The translations under genes were made by a program, and so were the position numbers. Positions 34,861 through 46,250 of a stretch of DNA of 64,000 bases are shown here, one piece after another. Where the stretch lies: contig JARUPZ010000030.1 in the NCBI GenBank assembly GCA_031213475.1, positions 6,751,661 through 6,815,660 on the forward strand. The letters are read 5' to 3'. Source of the DNA: Nereocystis luetkeana (Eukaryota > Sar > Phaeophyceae > Laminariales > Laminariaceae). The stretch's first letter is position 1, and each line of letters begins with the position of its first letter. The notes beneath the pieces are model-generated. The model had not been told where the DNA came from. It saw only the letters and a list, made by a program, of their open reading frames with translations, and ran no database searches.

Positions 34861-35249
34861 CAACCTCTTTTCGCTTTGGGTCCTACTATACTCATGGCAC
34901 CTGGCACCGGTATCTGACAAGCGACGGACATTGACTGCCGCTGGTTAATGCAAAGAAACGAAGCATTACCACGATTACAGCCGCATCGTTCGCACGTAAG
35001 GCTAACGTTCATACCAGATCCTCCGTACCAATGCACAGTACACTCGAAGGTACGAGAAGAGGATAATGAATCTTCGCATCGACCGCGGGCGTACAACTTC
35101 ACATCGTACCATGGGGCGTAGCGGTAGCGTAAGTATTCTGGTCGAGCTTCGAAGTGTCATCGGGAAACGATCTGTATTCTCGATGTTGAATATTCTTCAG
35201 GCGACGTATTGATAGGGTTATCCGTGACAAATGTTATACCTGGTACTAA

Positions 35250-35278
35250 TAGTGGTGGTGGTGGTGGTGGTGGTGGTG
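35250..35278. repeat. GGT microsatellite
   Basis: Nine or so GGT units followed by GTTGTTATG. Gene 1's flank at 19663-19680 has only a short version, so the run expanded in this copy. Confidence 0.9.
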
Positions 35279-35364
35279 TTGTTATGTACAAACGCGCTTC
35301 GCGCACCCTTTTTTGTAGCACGCAAAGGCAGTGCTACAATGGATAGGCAAGGTGCCGATTGTGT

Positions 35365-35440
35365 TCAGTGTAATGGGTAAGCGTGCTGTGGATTGTTGAT
35401 ACCGGACTCGTGAGTTCGATTTCCGACGTTTTATGCAGTA
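35365..35440 (+). repeat. tRNA-like head (possible SINE)
   Basis: GTTCAGTGTAATGGGTAAGC resembles an A box and GTGAGTTCGATTTCC a B box, about 40 bp apart. The T and acceptor stems do not pair well, so a functional tRNA is not supported. Confidence 0.3.
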
Positions 35441-35920
35441 CATCGCAAAGTAGGATCGCATGTTCGACAGAGTTTGGGAAGTAAGCCAAGAAGGAGCGCG
35501 TTGCTCGTCCCGGAAGGTGTCTTGCTCGGTTGTTAGATGAGCAGTCACTGCCGCACTGTATGGCTTGTGCGTCATTGTTCGCCCTTATACTGAAATTTCT
35601 CCTAAAGGCTTATAGAATTCTACTCTAAGACTGAGTACGTCATATCATTCTTAATCCTGTTGATCGAAGCATTCGTAATGTTCTACTTATATTTTTCCTA
35701 ACCGCTCCCTGGTCGTCATACCGACGCCCTCGCTTTTCGTCGAACACGTTAGACGGTGAAAGTCCTTCATCCGAGTCCGACTGGAGAGACAGTATAGTCA
35801 TGTACGTGTGACAATTTCCACACGGGAAGGCATCGTTCGTATGCTACACCCGGTATCCCGAGAGCGGAACCAGTAAGCGCCATTAGATGTGTGGATCAAG
35901 GAACGATATCTAGTATATGG

Positions 35921-36250
35921 TCGCCCCGGTGGTTCAAGTGGTTAACCTCGAATTCTACTTGTTTGAGTCCTGGGTTCGAGCCCCAGGTGGGTCGGACTTT
36001 GACTTTATTTGCAAAAATGAAAATAAAAATGATTCAGTTGTTGAGAGCGCCTTGCAGCGTGGGTAGGCACAATTCGATGCGAGTCGACGAGGCAAGAAAA
36101 TGCTGGAATCTTCTCGCGATAAAAATGAAGGCACGTACCGTAGCGGGAAGGGGGTAGAAGAGCCTGCTATGTGACCCCCGATCTGAGTTACGAGTTGGAA
36201 GGAGAGAGAGAAGATGTGCGAAGATAATGAATGGGATGAGAATATATATA
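35921..36250 (+). mobile_element. Composite SINE-like element with tRNA head
   Basis: The head GGTGGTTCAAGTGGTTAACC (A box) and CTGGGTTCGAGCCCCAG (B box, with a perfectly paired 5-bp T stem) make the best tRNA-like sequence in the window, but the acceptor stem does not close. An A-rich spacer (AAAAATGAAAATAAAAATG) follows, then the module shared with 28381-28480, then the purine-rich module shared in reverse with 29889-29971, ending in a TA run. Two SINE bodies appear joined. This is non-coding. Confidence 0.55.
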
Positions 36251-36479
36251 TATATATGTATATATATGCCGACCCTATAGACACCCATATTTCGAGGCGA
36301 CTGCTACATCCAACTTCAAGTGCATGGGTGCTACTTCAAAGCTTGAGCGGGCGCCATACCTCCCTGTGTTCGTTTGTCGTACATGGGACTCCGTTCTCGT
36401 TAAAGAAGGCAGGGCGAAGATGTGCAGTACTCTTAATATCCAAAGTCGAGAGCCGATGGAGTTCATGTTCTACGCAAAC

Positions 36480-36506
36480 AACCCTAACCCTAACCCCAAC
36501 CCTAAC
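36480..36506 (-). repeat. Interstitial telomere-type repeat
   Basis: AACCCT units (four, one with a variant CCCC) read on the plus strand, so TTAGGG is on the minus strand. The run lies in non-coding DNA 3' of the composite SINE-like element. Confidence 0.8.
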
Positions 36507-36579
36507 GGCTGGTTATGGCCACAATTGCTATGATTCGTGCCTTTCCAGCAATGTAAGTATTTTGCAAGGTTAGCCTGGA

Positions 36580-37720
36580 CTCCGTCTCCTTGCCGTATGC
36601 CTCCAGAGCCTGCCTTTCCCTTTCCCCCTTCTTGTCTCTTTTTTCCCTTTTTTTTCTCTTCTTCTTTTTCCTGTTTTTTGTGTTTAGTTGTTTCGTATGC
36701 GCGTGCGGATCTCTTGCTGTTGATGGGTTTTATTTATGGGTTCTTGATTTTTGGACCTTCTCTGTGCTTGCCTGCAAATATGCAAGTCTGAATTTTCTCT
36801 TACGATTCACTACCTACCGTTAAGCTTCCATCCTTGTTCTCCTTTTCCCCTTTTTTTTCCCCTCGGGGTTTGATTTGGTTATGTGTGCTTCATTTACATT
36901 TTCTCTTCGTATGTGGACCTCTCGGTCGCGGTCAAAACTGAAACGTTTATAGAGCATGCATCTGGTGCGTACGCCGGCTGATTTCATTTTTATCTTCACT
37001 AGTTGAGGGCACAATGTATTTCAAATACAATGCATACTGTTTAGTATTGTTTTGATTTTCCCTACGGTATTCTTCCGCTCCAGAGTTACTCGAGCTCGTC
37101 CTGTGACCACGGATAATATATTTAACGATGTATTAATGTGAGAACAACTTATTCGAAGACCTCCATATATATGTACAGGGGCAAATTACAATGCAATGTT
37201 GAACTATGGAGTTGGCGCACGGCAATAATACGGAAACCAGATTGCTCAGCAATACGGGAATCAATAGTAGGAGCACCGTGAAGAGGGGAGGGGAGAGTCG
37301 AGGGCCAACACATGCCATCAGAAGTTGAAGTAGGCAGAGGGCGGGGGGGGGGGGGGGGGGGTGGAGGACCGACAAACAACAACCACAATTGTCCCGCACT
37401 GACGTACTCCGTCTCCAATCGTCTGGTTCTACCGTAGCCATCGATGGGCAGCGAAGAGAGCTACTGCAACGGATACAGGTTGCGTGTTGCAGTCTCCGAG
37501 CTAACTCAGTTGGAGTGCCGTTCGCGTTTTTCTCCTGCTTTGTATTTTAGAATATTTATGTGATTCTTAGAGCTTTATATCATTCCATCAAGATCGACTA
37601 GGTCCACTGCCAACGATCAATGGAGACTGATTTGGCAAATGCCATATTTCCGTTCCTGATCTTCGATAAATGATGGAGTATCAAGTGATTTCTAGGTCAG
37701 AGTAGGGAAGACCCCACTCT
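36580..37720. other. Pyrimidine-rich and G-run intergenic stretch
   Basis: T/C-rich tracts at 36615-36690 and 36840-36870 create Phe-rich frames that are not genes. A G-run of about 17 lies at 37346-37362. Part of 37240-37450 aligns loosely with 21050-21260. No gene is supported. Confidence 0.45.
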
Positions 37721-37727
37721 GGTACTT

Positions 37728-38156
37728 TCACGTGGATATTTCGGCACCCCTGCACTTCTTCACGGAACACATGACACAATCATTGATAGCTACGTTTTTT
37801 TCCCGTCGCCTTAGGCTTCCCCGAGACTTCCCCCTCTCCGTCTCGTGAGCGCAGCAACCCCGCGCGCGTATTGAGCCAACACGACAATCACGCCCGGCGT
37901 TGCCGTCGGTCTTCCTGCTCCCATTCATGTTGGCACCAGTGAGCGGTTTAACGCCAGTGTTGCAGTTAAGCGTTTCTCTTTGCGTGACAAACGTCACGTC
38001 TCCAAATCGAGAGGCGTCATTGTCGCTGAAATGTCGTGTTCTAAGCGTTGAGGACAGTCCACGAATGTGCCACTGCCATTCTCGGTAATGGTGGCCAACT
38101 TTCTCTAATAATCGGGCTTGTAGGTCTGTAAGTACTTCACTCGTCTGACCACCCAT
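37728..38156 (-). CDS. Uncertain 142-aa frame of ordinary composition
   Basis: The minus-strand frame starts MGGQTSEVLTDLQARLLEKV and continues with a mixed, protein-like composition (FGDVTFVTQRETLNCN), ending in a Lys/Arg-rich, Cys-containing tail. No signal peptide or membrane segment, and no family recognised. It may be an exon or a decayed element frame. It is more protein-like than its antisense partner (37900-38088). Confidence 0.28.
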   Translation of the reverse strand: MGGQTSEVLTDLQARLLEKVGHHYREWQWHIRGLSSTLRTRHFSDNDASRFGDVTFVTQRETLNCNTGVKPLTGANMNGSRKTDGNAGRDCRVGSIRARGCCAHETERGKSRGSLRRREKNVAINDCVMCSVKKCRGAEIST

Positions 38157-38159
38157 CCG

Positions 38160-38960
38160 GTATACGATATTCGTATGAGCTCAAAGAAGCTGCTGGGTGT
38201 ATCGTAGCGCTCTGGACGCACGAACGCTCGCGTGCCGGTGTTTTGATAAACCGCAAGTGATGGGGTGGTTCCACCGTGTTACAGTGTGTAGATATATACC
38301 ATACATGTTTCCCCCTTCCCAATGGAATGGAAAGGGCGATAGTTTCGAGGTGAACGTCTTGCCAAAGAAACTACGGAGCTTTTGCTTGTTCTGGGAAGGA
38401 TATGAACTAGGTGCGGTCTTAATATATGGGCACTACTACTACTACGGGAATGCGTCTCTTTTTATTTTGGTGTACCGTGTACCGCGCCGTGTATTACTAT
38501 TTGGTAAACGTTGAAGACAGTCTTAATGGCGGCTCACGACGCGGTTGTCGCCACTACTGTCTGTCAATTAGGATATGTGCGACATTCAAACGGTCAGTAA
38601 ATCTTCATCGCTCACGACTGCCCTAGTGTTAACCTTGACGTTGAAGTCCGCACGTTTCAAAGTTTGCGGGGTGTGTCTTGGGTAGCTGCAACAACCAAAA
38701 TGTGTGTTGCCAAGCCCACTGCACGCTACGCACGACTGAAGAAGTCCGTTTATGTTATCGAAAAAAGCAATGTGAGGTGAGAGACAGCAGTTTCAACTGC
38801 ACCCAAACGGCCTAATTATGTCTATTAATAGACTTTGTAATCAACGTCTTCGCGTGCGTGATCAACGTATTCCCTCAGACCACAGCAGTATACACCGAAT
38901 TCAAAGATAAACTACTGAAACCAATAGGCTCCCCGCACATATATATGCGTTCGGCGGAAC
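38160..38960. other. Intergenic, nothing recognised
   Basis: Only short, shifting frames. No repeats that I can match elsewhere. Confidence 0.35.
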
Positions 38961-38967
38961 ACCCCCA

Positions 38968-39080
38968 CTATTACGGGGGACCATAGTTAGTAGGACCTAT
39001 GGTATACATAAAAACCTATATGTGTAACCATTTTTGGTACCAATATTTGGTCCTATTAACTATGGTCCCCCGTAAATAAG
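38968..39080 (+). mobile_element. MITE-A copy 3
   Basis: Left end CTATTACGGGGGACC, core ATGGTATACATAAAAACC in the same orientation as copy 1, right end GGTCCCCCGTAAATAAG, where an extra A has disturbed the last bases. About 113 bp. No coding capacity. Confidence 0.83.
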
Positions 39081-39084
39081 ACAC

Positions 39085-41175
39085 TCGTACTTCTGTTTGG
39101 TGAAAACTGTACTGGTATGCATCATATACATATTTATGGATTCTAGGCCTGCGAATCCATGTTTCAACACCCCGCCTTGATGAATGTCAGTCGCCGTGTA
39201 TATATGTATTCGAGATGTTGGAACTACTGTCAAAAACGGGTGAACCGAATGCTAGCTGAACGACGTGTTTAGACCCGCGCATGAGCGGCGGCAACATGCG
39301 ATGTGAAATTGCCACACAATACTCTTCGTACAATAACCAGCGACAATTTTTCTATTATAGAAAAAGAGCGAAAACCTGTCTGGTGCGTTTCAGCGCCCCC
39401 CGTGTATTTACACCTTCATCCAAAACATCGAAAAAAAATAAAGACATATAACTGCGCGTGCACTCAATACAGGGAAGTGTGTACCATTATTTAGGTTTGA
39501 GAGTTTGTACTCAAAACGCTACAAGTACTGGGTAGTTCCTCGGTCGACACACCCCGGCCGTCATACTTCATACATGTTTTATCCAAAGCAAGTCCAATCT
39601 AAATAGTACTCCGATCGCAGCACGCGTCCTCTAAATATACCTATGAAACGATACTCTCGCTAATACTTGCAAAGTGAAAGAGCATCAAATAAGCCCATAA
39701 ATATCACGCCTTGTGCGTGTGGGCCATCCTGGGGTATCCTCTGAGCTGGTTCCGCCAACACACGGAACACCGCACTTTTCGGCGGCCAGAAACAGCAAAT
39801 ACACTGGGTTTCTCGACAACAAACATACATTCCATGGTCTCGTATCATCAGCAAAAAAGGGAGCACCTCATCGGTGAAGAAGGTTTCTAAGTCGGAATTG
39901 CTGATCGCGAGATTTCAGAATTGTTTGAGCTACTAAAGTACTACAGCAGCAGTAGTAGGGATTGCGTTTCGTATGCGGGGAAAAATATTCAGTACCGTAC
40001 ATTAGAAGGACATCACGGCATGTTTTGTATTTTTTACCCTGTACGTAGGTGATAGTACTAGGAGTTCTATTTCGAAGAGTCTTCATACAAGGGCACCCGA
40101 CACACTACTTGATGTTATACAGGCTCGACACTCTCGCTGTGACTTACTGGGGGAAACACGATTCCAACCTCAGGGTAGAAAGCTAGACCTACTTGAGGCT
40201 CATGTGTGGCCCTTTTTGGGTCGTCTACGATACGTCAATTTGTTTTTTAATCTCTTCGTCGCAGAGACGTTTTCGTTCATCATCCCCGCAACCACTTCGG
40301 GCTAATATTTTGCAAGAGTTGTGAAACCTTGACATAGCTCTCGTTCATGGCCACAGGTATATTGGTGGCGTTGTTTGAAGCCATGTTGTACAGTAGGTAG
40401 GTATGATTTGATGCGTTTTTTTGGGTCAAAGTTGCGCGGCAAATCCCAAAAAATGTATAGAAGACACCCCCAGAATAAAAACCAAACGTTTAAAAAAAAC
40501 GTCCACCAATTTCTAAATAGTTACACCTCGTGAAGAAGCATGCCCCTGCCACATATATATCGTGGTCTACCTCTTGTTGTTGTTGTTGTTTTTTTTTTTC
40601 TTTCTTGCGCTGACTCTCCGTGATTTTCATATTATTTTTTCTCTTCCTCTTCCTTTTCTGATTGATAAGCCGTACTGAAGGAGCCGTGTGGCGTGGTTGG
40701 AAGACGAACCTGCTCTGCTCGTTTCGTATTGTCTGACGCCAAGGGGCTGGGCATAGTTGACGAACGCAGGGCGGAGACGGCAGTCTGGGTAGCAAGGTAC
40801 CAGGCGGATTAGCAGGGAGAACCTGGCTATACTACTCGTACCACAAGCTGCTGCCGCCACCTGGAAGGTGCTTTGGGCTTTGGTCTGCCTGTTATTTCCC
40901 CTTTGTTATTTTTCCTTGTTACTTTCTCCTTGGTTCTTTGTCTTACTCTGTTTACAAGCAGTGGTGTTTTTTGTTATTTCTTCTTTTTTCCAGCTCGTTC
41001 TTTTTCAAGTGTTGGCCACCTCGCCTGCGGGGGGGGGGCACGACAGATTGTTTCTCTTAGATTTTGGTTTCATTTTTCTTCTTTTTCTTTTTCGATTTGT
41101 CTACCTTGTTTTTGTTTTCTCTTTGATTGTTTCTTTTCGTTTCACTATTTCATAGATTGCGTATGTCGTGCCTGT
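39085..41175. other. Intergenic with T-rich low-complexity end
   Basis: No supported gene. A GTT run (about 40576-40600) and T/C-rich tracts (40870-41140) dominate the right part and generate Phe-rich plus frames. The left part shows only short frames. Confidence 0.4.
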
Positions 41176-41180
41176 CGTAT

Positions 41181-41291
41181 CTATTACGGGGGTCCATAGT
41201 TAATAGGACCAAATATTGTTAGTAAAAATGGGTAAATATATAGGTTTTTATGTATACCATAGGTCCTATTAACTATGGTCCCCCGTAATAG
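41181..41291 (-). mobile_element. MITE-A copy 4, best-preserved ends
   Basis: 111 bp with perfect outer ends, CTATTACGGGGG and CCCCCGTAATAG, in reverse orientation to copy 1. TAT lies directly outside both ends, a candidate 3-bp target-site duplication (or TA plus a chance T). The inner region matches copy 3 closely (TATATAGG and TTTTTATGTATACCATAGG). Confidence 0.87.
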
Positions 41292-41299
41292 TATGATGA

Positions 41300-42420
41300 C
41301 ATGGCTTTGCATTGCCCACTGCAGTGCACACTGCACACGTGGCAACGTGGTATCTCTGTGGCGTAGCTTTGTGACCACAGAACTTGTATCTCTTCTAGGA
41401 TTGAAGAATCGGCACGGACACTGGTTGTGCTGGATGTCGACGGGTAGAAAGAACGGTTTAATGTGAAGAACACACACACACACCTCTCAAAACCCATGAT
41501 TGCGAAGGAAATATTTCCGCCTGTCGTCGCCACAATCAGCTCGTAGTGGAACTCGTACTATCATGGAGGTAGGTATGCTTGTAACATGTAGCACAACTTC
41601 GAGACCTACCTACCTGCTGGAAACGTCGCCGTATAGTATTACTCTGTACTTTGCTACCTGCCTATTTTTCTGTGAGCCCACAGATGTATGCAGCTGGGCG
41701 TACAGCGATACTGACGTACATGACTTACTTATAGGTGTGGATTGAGGGTATACCTACCTAATTAATTTATTAATTTACGTACCCCACACTCCTTTTGCAG
41801 CTCCTCTGCTTCGCCTGTGGACCGCCGCGCCGGGGTAGCATGTCGGGTTGACTTGGAGGTGACCTCAAACTATTAAGAGACCTCGACAATGTTGTTAGAT
41901 GCTGAGTACCCTGCTACGGAGCAGTACTTCGTCTACAGCAATGATATACCGGAATATATATCCCAACTACTGCGGAGTTGTGCCAGAGTTGAAATATGAT
42001 GCCCGACTTCAGTTGCGGGCTTTTAACAAGACTTAGTCTTCTTCATACCAGACAGATCCAGATCGTGGTTACAATCCCACCGACCGCCTGCTTGTTTAAG
42101 GCGTTTGGTGAGGGTGTCGCTGAGCTCGCCTCTAGGTAAATGAGTAAACAATGAAACGCGTTCTACGATAGAAGAAGCACATTTCCGCTAAATGTTTATC
42201 TGAATGACGGGGCTCCTTGACCCAAGATCGTCGGAATGTCATTTCTTGTTAAAAAATGATGTTTTTGTACATTAAAGGCATAGGATAGGGTAGCATTTTG
42301 CGTTTTGCTGAAGTCAGTGTTTGGGTGAGATATGGAGCTCCTCAAGTGCGGAGCCTCATAATTTTCAGGGTGAACCTCTCTAGTAGAACGCCTCATAATG
42401 CACTCGTCTCTCATCTAGAT
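41300..42420. other. Intergenic, nothing recognised
   Basis: Short CA and TA runs (41470, 41760) and no frame worth naming. Confidence 0.35.
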
Positions 42421-42434
42421 TCTGGTAGTAAAGT

Positions 42435-42570
42435 GCTGAAACGCGAATGGCAAGGAATTTGCTGCAGTGGGGAAGTTACTTTCCGTGGTCCGTGATGAGC
42501 TGGAGCGTTTCCTGGTTGTCCACTGCTGCCCGGAAGCTCGTGGAAGCGTTTATGCCCACCCCACCAAGGA
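42435..42570 (+). pseudogene. Short protein-like relic
   Basis: A frame of about 40 codons reads NANGKEFAAVGKLLSVVRDE, then LERFLVVHCCPEARGSVYAHP, and ends at a stop. The composition is that of a folded protein, unlike the flanks, but the stretch is isolated and has no clear splice sites. It may be the C-terminal end of an element protein. Confidence 0.25.
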
Positions 42571-43029
42571 CACCTGAGAGGTAAATGTCTGTTTTGCAAG
42601 TGCCAGGTACTGTACAGTAGATTGAGATCGTCGAGTTCTATGTTTGGTTACAAAGGATACGCCTCTGAGCAAAACTGTCACATCTGACTGAGTAGGTGAG
42701 TGGTTTATCCACCAGAAGCGAAAGAGTATGTAAAACATTGGAATCAGGTGTCAAACATTGGAATCAGGTAAACCTATGTCGCAGAAATGACAACCAGAGT
42801 GCCTACAAAATCCTGCGTGAAAAAGGGTCCCGGTTACAATATCACAATTCTCAACCGTTGAGAACTACCGTGATAAGTTTGTGCACCAAATCAACTGTAT
42901 TTATAGGTCTCTCACGATGATATTTCTACTTCTGAAATCGGGGAATGAGGAGTATTATTAAACAAAGTCCTTCGCACCTGAAGCAGTGACGATGATCAGT
43001 TTTCTTGCTGCGAGCGTCATACCTCGGCT

Positions 43030-43380
43030 GGACGTTATTCCTTCACGCCCGTCTGGGACGCTGGATCACCATCAGCTTGGATGCGTGCCACGGCGCTTGT
43101 ACGTCTGTTCGTCGAGGGAACTGAGCGAAGACGAATCTGTACAGGGTCGGGGCAAGGATCCTTCGATCTATCGGAGACCTCACAATAGCCCACGCACGTA
43201 ACGGACTGTACCGGGGATGCGGTACTTATGCCCGCCAAACTTGCCGCTGCCTTTTCTAACGATCCTGCCCGCCACACCAGCTGTGATCCCCGTCGTCTCT
43301 CCCATAATGCCGATGATGCTATAGTTGGGGGAGTCTGGATTAGTCTTGGAGTCAATATTCCGCAGTTGACTCATGGATGT
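43030..43380 (-). pseudogene. Possible decayed minus-strand frame
   Basis: The frame from 43374 starts MSQLRNIDSKTNPDSPNYSI and continues through GETTGITAGVAGRIVRKGSG before a stop. A neighbouring frame (43355-43035) stays open on the same strand, suggesting one frameshift. No family recognised. Confidence 0.25.
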
Positions 43381-44110
43381 CGTTGCGTGGTGCCGGTCGT
43401 TGTGAAAGGAAATGGTCCAGGCTCACAACCATTTGGAAGGACGGGTGTCATAGCGTGGTGTCTTGATGCGAATATATAGAGAGGTGGCCCTAGCGCACGC
43501 ATGCGCGAATAACTATTGCGATCTTAGAGATATATCCATAGGAAGAAAAGGCGCGGAGATGGCAGGATATCGAAACGAAGAAAAGCGACGAAAGTGAAAG
43601 TATCCATGGCCTGACCGTCTCGGTAAGATACGCACACTACGGGTAGATGCACTCCACGGATTGTCGTACAGGCCGACTGCCAGTCCTACTGCACCATCCC
43701 TTGACTATTATATTGGCTGTCAATGACTACACAGATGACCACTGTGTGACACTGCTAACGTCCCGACAGAGGCAAGTTGAACGTACGATGTACCTGTAGG
43801 ATCATGCTTTACTTGAGGGCGCTGAGGAAGTACCCGACATCTCAGGACTAATGTGTATGTTCTTGAATATGATTCAATAGTGTACAGCAGTATAGTCGAC
43901 ATGATTGTTCATCGAGTTCCGAGTACAGGCATCCTTTATGAGGGCGTTTGGACGGGGTATTGGGCTCCCGGCATGATTAACCCCAGGGGCATTGAGCGCA
44001 CGTCCTCGAGCACGCACCTTTGCTGGCTACCGAGGAAGAACGGCTGAAGTATCGCTGCATGCTACGTTCGGCTGAATATCCGCGCAACTATCTGTACTAT
44101 ACTCGTATTC

Positions 44111-44419
44111 GTGCGACCGACTCCATTTCAACTAGGACTGCTGCATGAATGTTCGGACTTCAGGTTTCAGACTCCAACGAAGAGCCGCTACGGCGGCGGT
44201 GATGGGGCTCGCGAGATCGCCAGAGTGGTCTTGCGGGGTCTTCATCCGTGCACGCACGAGGGTTACGGAGCGTCGCGTGTTCACCAGCGCGGTCCTGACC
44301 TAATGTACGCTACACTGGTTCAACTCGACGGACAACCAGCGAGATCCTGTAGCCCATGTGTATTCGTTAAAGGCCAAACACTTACTATAAACTCTTGTTT
44401 AGTGTGCTACTGTTTGTAG
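44111..44419 (+). CDS. Uncertain 102-aa frame with clustered Cys/His
   Basis: Contains GGGDGAREIARVVLRGLHPC, then HEGYGASRVHQRGPDLMYAT and RSCSPCVFV. The clustered Cys and His residues (C-H, C-x2-C) are suggestive of a small metal-binding piece, but no complete finger motif can be built. No splice-linked partner seen. Confidence 0.22.
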   Translation: MRPTPFQLGLLHECSDFRFQTPTKSRYGGGDGAREIARVVLRGLHPCTHEGYGASRVHQRGPDLMYATLVQLDGQPARSCSPCVFVKGQTLTINSCLVCYCL

Positions 44420-44429
44420 TGTAAGTGCA

Positions 44430-45630
44430 AGCCTAGAGCAAACATATGCTGTAGGCCTATAGCAGTGGTGACCCAGCGCCACCAACATTGTTTTTTGTTG
44501 CTCAAGATGGATAGCTGAAGAGACGATGGAGATAAGAGTGAAATGGGGAGTGCTAACTTCGTGCTCTCAAGATTATTAGCTTTAAACGCTAAGCAAAGCT
44601 AAATCCTACGCGTAAAAACAATATCTGCGAAACCTGAAATCCCAACAGGCTTTTCAGGGTCATGTTGGTAATCAATCTATACCACCACCCCTCGACGGAC
44701 GTGGCACAGGCAAATTCACAATGCGACTCGTCTCAGTTCGATAGAATCCCCATGAATCAAATAGCTTCCTTGGTATGTACTATGTGGCGTAATACTTCTG
44801 CCTCACATCCTAGATTATCCGCAGTCCGCAAAATAATCGGGTTGTTATGGGAGAAAGCTCTACTATATGTATACGATGTGTACGATAGAGCCAGTTCATT
44901 CTGCTACGACGCCCATGTATTGAACCCAAAACCAGCGGACATGAAAGTATTCTGATTTACTACTGAACCTTCTGCATGTCATATGTACAGTGACCGCTCA
45001 GTCCCGATGCATCAGATATATGAACCTGCAACTACACTAACAATCCGACTCGTAGCTTGTACCTAGCCAAGAGCGAAAACAAAAAACAACACTCAGGCTT
45101 CTAGGCTACCAGCACACGCAGTGTATGCCCACGGCATGTGCATATCTCCGCTGAGAATATTAATTTCGCATCAGCTGAGTTGAAGAGTAATGTGATGGCG
45201 AGAAAGAACAGGTACATCATAAACAACGCCAAACAACAATCCACAAGAAGGACGCGTTAACACAAATCCTGACATCGGTTGTTAGGTATAGATAGGCAAA
45301 GCACGCCTATCTTAGTCGGCACTGGTCGGAGCTGTCACCTTCTTTCGGGACAAGACGATCACGGAATCCCCCGTTCGCCCCGTCGTCAGCAGACATAATT
45401 TGCAACAATCAAATATGAAAATTAACGAGCCAGCTTGACTTTTCCACAACGTAAGGTCAGCGGCAGCTAACAATGCTACATACGTACGTACATTGTCGTA
45501 CAGCGGCATTGAACGCCTTTCTCTCGCAACGAAAACAAGGCCAGGTATTGATAGTCGTTGTGAATGGTGCGTCGGTCATGTTGACCAACTTTCACGCTGA
45601 TACCGACGAAGAACGACTATTAATACCTAC
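44430..45630. other. Intergenic, nothing recognised
   Basis: Short frames only. No repeat shared with other parts of the window was found by eye. Confidence 0.35.
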
Positions 45631-45796
45631 AGTACACTATGCACTCTTTGTGTGCGCGTTCGGCCGTGCTTTCAAGTACAATGTACAAGCTGCGTGATGC
45701 GGTTGTGCTTGGTGTACAGACTGCCCCATTTCCTCGTGATTAGTTCGCAAAGAAAGAACGCTGGTGCCCCCCCTTGCACCTAAACCAGGTATGTAT

Positions 45797-46250
45797 TCAA
45801 CTCGAAGGGAGGATACCTCGCGGTGTGAAGCCATCTTCGATAGAATCGGTAGCATTTTTTTCGGGCACGCTTGTTGAGAATTGAAAGCCAAAAAAGTGGA
45901 GCATGTGAAACGAGTGATAATCGTCCGAGACTTCAGATAAGTTGCGGAAGTTGTTATTCCATGGTTTAGGGCAAGCAAGAATCGGCGATATTTGAGCGAG
46001 GATTTTATAGACCTCGCAGAGTAGAGGGATCCCACGCTGGAAAGACTTTCGAGGGTTCGGCTGGACGGCAACTAGGCACTTGAAACCCCCAGCGGAAAGC
46101 GTGGGGAGGGGTTATCGCCAATGAATGGTCTTCCGCATAAATTTTAATGCGTAAAGAACGTCCCCCTGGTAAAAAGGTATCGCTAGTGAATTCAGACGAT
46201 TTCTCAGTTAGTCCAACAGGAGAGAATGTTCTCAGCAGATAGATGGTATG
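45797..46250 (-). pseudogene. Decayed minus-strand coding region
   Basis: Frame A (46250 down to 46005, 82 codons) encodes HTIYLLRTFSPVGLTEK and SLRIKIYAEDHSLAITPPHA. Frame B (about 46080 to 45797) takes over with FQRGIPLLCEVYKILAQIS, PKPWNNNFRNLSEVSDD and FHMLHFFGFQFSTSVPE. Both are protein-like, on one strand and overlapping, so a single frameshift explains the switch. It lies directly downstream, in minus sense, of relic family R copy 2, and the two could be parts of one element. No family recognised. Confidence 0.38.

Larger units (their letters stand above)
34780..35300. repeat. Duplicated 3' flank of the third copy
   Basis: Homology to gene 1's 3' flank (about 19242-19690) continues here in pieces: ACCTGGCACCGGTAT.TGACAA (about 34900), GGGGCGTAGCGGTAGC (about 35112) and GTCGAGCTTCGAAGTGTC (about 35141). 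Insertions separate the pieces. A GGT microsatellite (35250-35278) ends the block where gene 1 has GGTGGTGTTGTCATT. Confidence 0.6.

Noticed and set aside
35928-35993. Functional tRNA gene
   Set aside because: The T arm pairs perfectly and the A and B boxes are good, but the acceptor stem does not close and the anticodon arm is weak, so a SINE head is more likely.
36580-36830. Phe-rich membrane protein frames (also at 40868-41199)
   Set aside because: They are translations of pyrimidine-rich tracts and occur in more than one frame of the same DNA.
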